DNA from: JBQTKD01 sp052386455
GTDB taxonomy: Bacteria; Actinomycetota; Actinomycetes; Sporichthyales; Sporichthyaceae
Length of the DNA: 64,000 nucleotides
Direction of reading: 5' to 3'
Assembly (NCBI GenBank): GCA_052386455.1
Contig: JBQTKD010000082.1
Coordinates: forward strand, 1 to 64,000
Positions 62,242 to 64,000 of this stretch are shown here, piece after piece (position 1 is the first letter of the stretch; every line of letters starts with the position of its first letter). A program made the translations under genes and the position numbers. The notes below the pieces were generated by a model. It ran no database searches. It was not told the origin of the DNA and saw nothing but the letters and a program-made list of their open reading frames with translations.

Positions 62242-62646
62242 GTGGTGACCGATGCCTCGCTGCCGCGCATACGCCGCGCGCCGCTACCCGACGACGCCGT
62301 CCTTGTCCTCCGAGGCGACGACCTCGGCGCCTTCGCGACCGGGCGGCACCAGGCCGAGGCGTTTCGGCGGCGTTATCCCGCCTGGGCTCGCTGGGGTTTG
62401 TCTGCGTTTTTTGCACGCAACGCGGCCGAAGTCGACGACCTGGCGGGCGATCGCCTCGAACGCTTCCCACTCCTAGCCTGTTATCGCGTCGCCGACCTGC
62501 GCGCCGCGGGGTTCGAAGTGTGGCCGACCTTTCGTACGCCGCACGTCACGATCGCGTTCGGCGGAGACCTAGACGAACGGCTCGCGGCGCTGCTTGCGAC
62601 GCCGCACGACACTCTGTCCAACCCGTACCATCAAACCGATGGCTAG
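62242..62646 (+). CDS. Conserved protein of unknown function (first of a pair)
   Basis: The ~134-residue protein has AEAFRRRYPAWARWGLSAFFA and a C-terminal WPTFRTPHVTIAF, a pattern I associate with actinobacterial proteins of unknown function encoded beside a second short gene. It has no signal or membrane span. Two adjacent GTG codons at 62242 and 62245 could be the start. The next gene begins 15 bases later. A toxin-antitoxin-like role has been suggested to me only by the compact pair arrangement; this is not shown. Confidence 0.65.
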   Translation: MVTDASLPRIRRAPLPDDAVLVLRGDDLGAFATGRHQAEAFRRRYPAWARWGLSAFFARNAAEVDDLAGDRLERFPLLACYRVADLRAAGFEVWPTFRTPHVTIAFGGDLDERLAALLATPHDTLSNPYHQTDG

Positions 62647-62661
62647 CGGAGGGATGACGAC

Positions 62662-62919
62662 GTGACGACCTCGGACGTCGACCTGGTCGTGGACCTCAAC
62701 TGCGTCGACGATACCGACCTGCCGTGGGCGTTTTTGGACTCGGCAGAGGACCCCGCCGTCGTTCGAGTGGGGAGCCACATCCTCGTAGGTTCCGGAGAGG
62801 TTCGAGCGGTAGCGCTCGTCGTGGACGTCGCCGACGGGCTCGTTCACGTGCGACCGATTCACGGTTCGGTCGACTCGAACGCGCATTTGCTCGACGACCC
62901 TGGCCGGATCGCCTCCTAG
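62662..62919 (+). CDS. Conserved protein of unknown function (second of a pair)
   Basis: The 85-residue acidic protein begins TTSDVDLVVDLNCVDDTD and contains DPAVVRVGSHILVGSGEVRA, with a likely small beta-barrel pattern. I recognise no named family. AGCGGAGGG lies upstream of the GTG. It is probably cotranscribed with the preceding gene. The rearrangement scar starts two bases after its stop codon. Confidence 0.6.
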   Translation: MTTSDVDLVVDLNCVDDTDLPWAFLDSAEDPAVVRVGSHILVGSGEVRAVALVVDVADGLVHVRPIHGSVDSNAHLLDDPGRIAS

Positions 62920-62921
62920 AC

Positions 62922-62948
62922 CTACCCGGCGTCGTGGACCGTGACGCC
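62922..62948 (-). pseudogene. Relic of the 3' end of the gene at 63771-64000
   Basis: On the minus strand these 27 bases read GVTVHDAG-stop, against GVTVRDAK-stop at 63771-63797; 23 of 27 bases match by eye, in the same orientation. It abuts the esterase relic on its right. Confidence 0.6.
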
Positions 62949-63043
62949 TCGATGCAGACCCGCGCCGACCGCGACCCGGTCGCCTCCGCCCCACGCTCGC
63001 CGCGCTGGATCGAGGAGATCGGAGAGTTCGCCCGCAAGAGTTT
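62949..63043 (+). pseudogene. Relic of an alpha/beta hydrolase gene with an internal deletion
   Basis: Bases 62949-62992 match 59004-59047 of the esterase gene at 41 of 44 positions (peptide QTRADRDPVASAP), and 63009-63040 match 59307-59338 at 28 of 32 positions (peptide IEEIGEF). About 240 bases between these parts of the intact gene are missing and one base is lost near the junction, so nothing functional can be made. Confidence 0.8.
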
Positions 63044-63086
63044 CCGCGTTGACCGGGGTCGTCGCGGCCGCCAACGTATAGCGTCT

Positions 63087-63105
63087 GATAGCACCGCTTG
63101 CTATC
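63087..63105. promoter_or_regulatory. Inverted repeat, probable antitoxin operator
   Basis: GATAGCA (63087-63093) and TGCTATC (63099-63105) are perfect 7-bp arms with a CCGCT spacer, ending eight bases before the antitoxin start codon. Phd/YefM-type antitoxins repress their own promoter at such palindromes. Confidence 0.6.
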
Positions 63106-63113
63106 GTGATGTC

Positions 63114-63365
63114 GTGACCAGGACGATCAGCCAGGCCGAGCTGCGCAACGGCAGCGCCGGGGTCATGGACGCGCTGGAGGCGGGCGAAGACTTCGTGATC
63201 ACCCGCAACGGCGTACCGGTCGGGGAACTCCGCCCGGTGCGCAGCCGGCCAGATCCCACCGCAGAGCAACTCGTCAAGGCCTTCAACGGCCTACGCGGAG
63301 ATTCCCTCGCGGCGATGCGCGTCGAGGCCGACGCACTGTTCCGGTCGGACCGCATCGGTGAGTGA
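63114..63365 (+). CDS. Phd/YefM-type antitoxin
   Basis: The 83-residue protein has the Phd/YefM DNA-binding N-terminus: RTISQAELRNGSAGVMDALEAGEDFVITRNG, with the GVPVGELRP strand, and a C-terminal tail that normally binds the toxin. The GTG at 63114 follows a palindromic operator and probably begins a leaderless mRNA. The tail (DSLAAMRVEADALFRSDRI) is shared with the nucleotidyltransferase at 20773-21294. The stop overlaps the toxin start by eight bases. Confidence 0.85.
   Translation: MTRTISQAELRNGSAGVMDALEAGEDFVITRNGVPVGELRPVRSRPDPTAEQLVKAFNGLRGDSLAAMRVEADALFRSDRIGE
63298..63365 (+). repeat. 3'-end segment shared with the nucleotidyltransferase gene
   Basis: Matches 21227-21294 at 56 of 68 positions without gaps; the first 23 bases are identical. 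The segment encodes the toxin-binding tail of the antitoxin. Confidence 0.85.
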
Positions 63366-63758
63366 GCGGGTGTCGCTCGGCCTGCTCGACACGTCCGTCC
63401 TGATCGACCTCGACGCGATCTCTGCGGGGGCGTTGCCGACGCGCTCGCGAATCTCGGCGGTCACCTTGGCCGAGCTCGGGCTCGGCCTGCACACCGCCGA
63501 CGCCGCCAGCCGGCCCATTCGCGCGGAGCGTCTGCAGCGTGCGCAGGAGATCTTCGATCCACTGCCGTTCGGTGTCGCCGAGGCGCAACGCTTCACGCAC
63601 CTGGTCGGGTTGGTCCTCGCGTCCGGCCGGAACCCGCGGCCCCGGCGCCAAGACCTCATGATCGCCGCAACGGCATCCGTCCTGGGCGTCCCGCTGACAC
63701 GCGAAACCCCGAGGACTTCCGCGGCCTCGAATCGGTTCTCACAGTCGTCGCGCTCTAG
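63358..63758 (+). pseudogene. VapC-type PIN-domain toxin with a frameshift near the C-terminus
   Basis: The protein has the PIN acidic residues Asp11 (LGLLDTSVLID), Glu39 (TLAELGLG) and Asp99 (RRQDLMIAATA), as in VapC ribonucleases. After 63696 the reading frame goes on into an unrelated tail up to 63930; one frame over, the DNA reads TRNPEDFRGLESVLTVVAL-stop, the normal end of the family with the fourth acidic residue, ending at 63758. A one-base loss (ctg tac acg to ctg acacg) explains this. The toxin is probably inactive, unless the base is a sequencing error. Confidence 0.78.
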
Positions 63759-63770
63759 CGACGCCGAGAA

Positions 63771-64000
63771 CTACTTGGCGTCGCGGACCGTGACACCGCC
63801 CTCGGTGATGGCCACCGGCGTCGGGCCGGGGGCGCAGTCGCTGCCGAAGGACGAGGCGGGCGCGGGGCCGACGAAGCCCATCTTGTCGCCGGAGTCGCCG
63901 TTGTCCTCGATGAAGATGAGCACCGCCTGACCAACCGCGGCCTCGGGCTTGCTGCCCTGCTCGATCGGGTAGACGAACCCGGCGCGGTTGCCGTCGACGT
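63771..64000 (-). CDS. Unknown protein, incomplete (C-terminal part)
   Basis: Only the last 76 residues are inside the window; the gene continues past the right edge. The visible part, with VLIFIEDNGDSGDKMGFVG and ending EGGVTVRDAK, looks like a secreted or surface protein of the kind common in actinobacteria with a beta-rich repeat, but no family is recognised. Its stop is 12 bases from the toxin remnant. A copy of its last 27 bases lies at 62922-62948, on the other side of the toxin-antitoxin module. Confidence 0.55.
   Translation of the reverse strand, partial: VDGNRAGFVYPIEQGSKPEAAVGQAVLIFIEDNGDSGDKMGFVGPAPASSFGSDCAPGPTPVAITEGGVTVRDAK

Overview
The window is high-GC DNA with the features of an actinobacterium. 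Genes are densely packed with ATGA/GTGA/TGATG overlaps and many GTG starts. There is a mycothiol-type DinB/maleylpyruvate-isomerase-like protein, two F420-type luciferase-like oxidoreductases, and many paralogous acyl-CoA catabolic enzymes next to large LuxR/LAL ATPase regulators. I cannot fix the genus; a lipid- or terpenoid-degrading soil actinomycete fits. No rRNA, tRNA, CRISPR array, transposase or phage gene was found. All identities below come from reading protein motifs, not from a database search.

Layout. 1-5.1 kb (minus): phosphatidic acid synthesis (PlsB, then a HAD-PlsC fusion cut by the window edge), an acyl-CoA dehydrogenase and an SCP2 protein. 5.2-7.9 kb: a LAL-type LuxR regulator. 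7.9-9.7 kb: a small accessory island of two genes (an AbiEi/DUF559-like protein and an unknown) punctuated by five copies of a 46-bp near-palindrome. 9.7-13.9 kb (minus): a CoA ligase, a multi-pass membrane protein, an FMN reductase and an internally duplicated NTF2-like protein. 14.4-20.6 kb (plus): TetR, a biotin-dependent acyl-CoA carboxylase (beta, alpha), a DinB-like protein, a second multi-pass protein and a cupin. 20.6-21.3 kb: a small-protein/nucleotidyltransferase pair. 21.4-25.0 kb (minus): a membrane protein, a LivK-like lipoprotein and a GAF-LuxR gene broken by an in-frame TGA. 25.2-26.8 kb (plus): limonene-epoxide-hydrolase-like enzyme and acyl-CoA dehydrogenase. 26.8-33.9 kb (minus): methyltransferase, enoyl-CoA hydratase, MaoC pair, ligase, thiolase, acyl-CoA dehydrogenase. 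34.0-42.6 kb (minus): second LAL regulator, DUF1330, acetoacetyl-CoA synthetase and a three-subunit molybdenum hydroxylase. 42.8-48.7 kb (plus): enoyl-CoA hydratase, acyl-CoA dehydrogenase, STAS-like protein, an aminoglycoside-phosphotransferase-fold kinase operon and TetR. 48.7-59.3 kb: a divergent luciferase-like gene and a ten-gene catabolic operon (NTF2-like, two Baeyer-Villiger monooxygenases, ligase, MaoC pair, DUF35, thiolase, SDR, esterase). 59.3-64 kb: a double-TetR regulator, a second substrate-binding lipoprotein with a leader peptide, a two-gene unknown unit, a rearrangement scar, a Phd/VapC-type toxin-antitoxin module with a frameshifted toxin, and an incomplete unknown gene.

How it fits together. 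Most genes form CoA-thioester catabolic cassettes: ring or epoxide opening (epoxide hydrolase, Baeyer-Villiger enzymes, SDR, esterase), CoA activation (ligases), dehydrogenation, hydration (ECH, MaoC), carbon-carbon cleavage (thiolases and a probable DUF35-partnered retro-aldolase), and a carboxylase as used for branched or isoprenoid chains. Breakdown of cyclic terpenoid- or steroid-like compounds is a reasonable inference, but the substrate is not shown by the sequence. Shared palindromes tie some cassettes together: GAGTA/TACTC sites at 5.2 and 42.7 kb, and TTGACACCTGT...TCGTCAA sites on both sides of the TetR gene at 48.0 kb. The most unusual material is the 46-bp palindrome island (7.9-9.7 kb) and the mosaic scar plus toxin-antitoxin module at 62.9-63.8 kb, whose antitoxin shares its 3' end with the unrelated nucleotidyltransferase gene at 21.2 kb.
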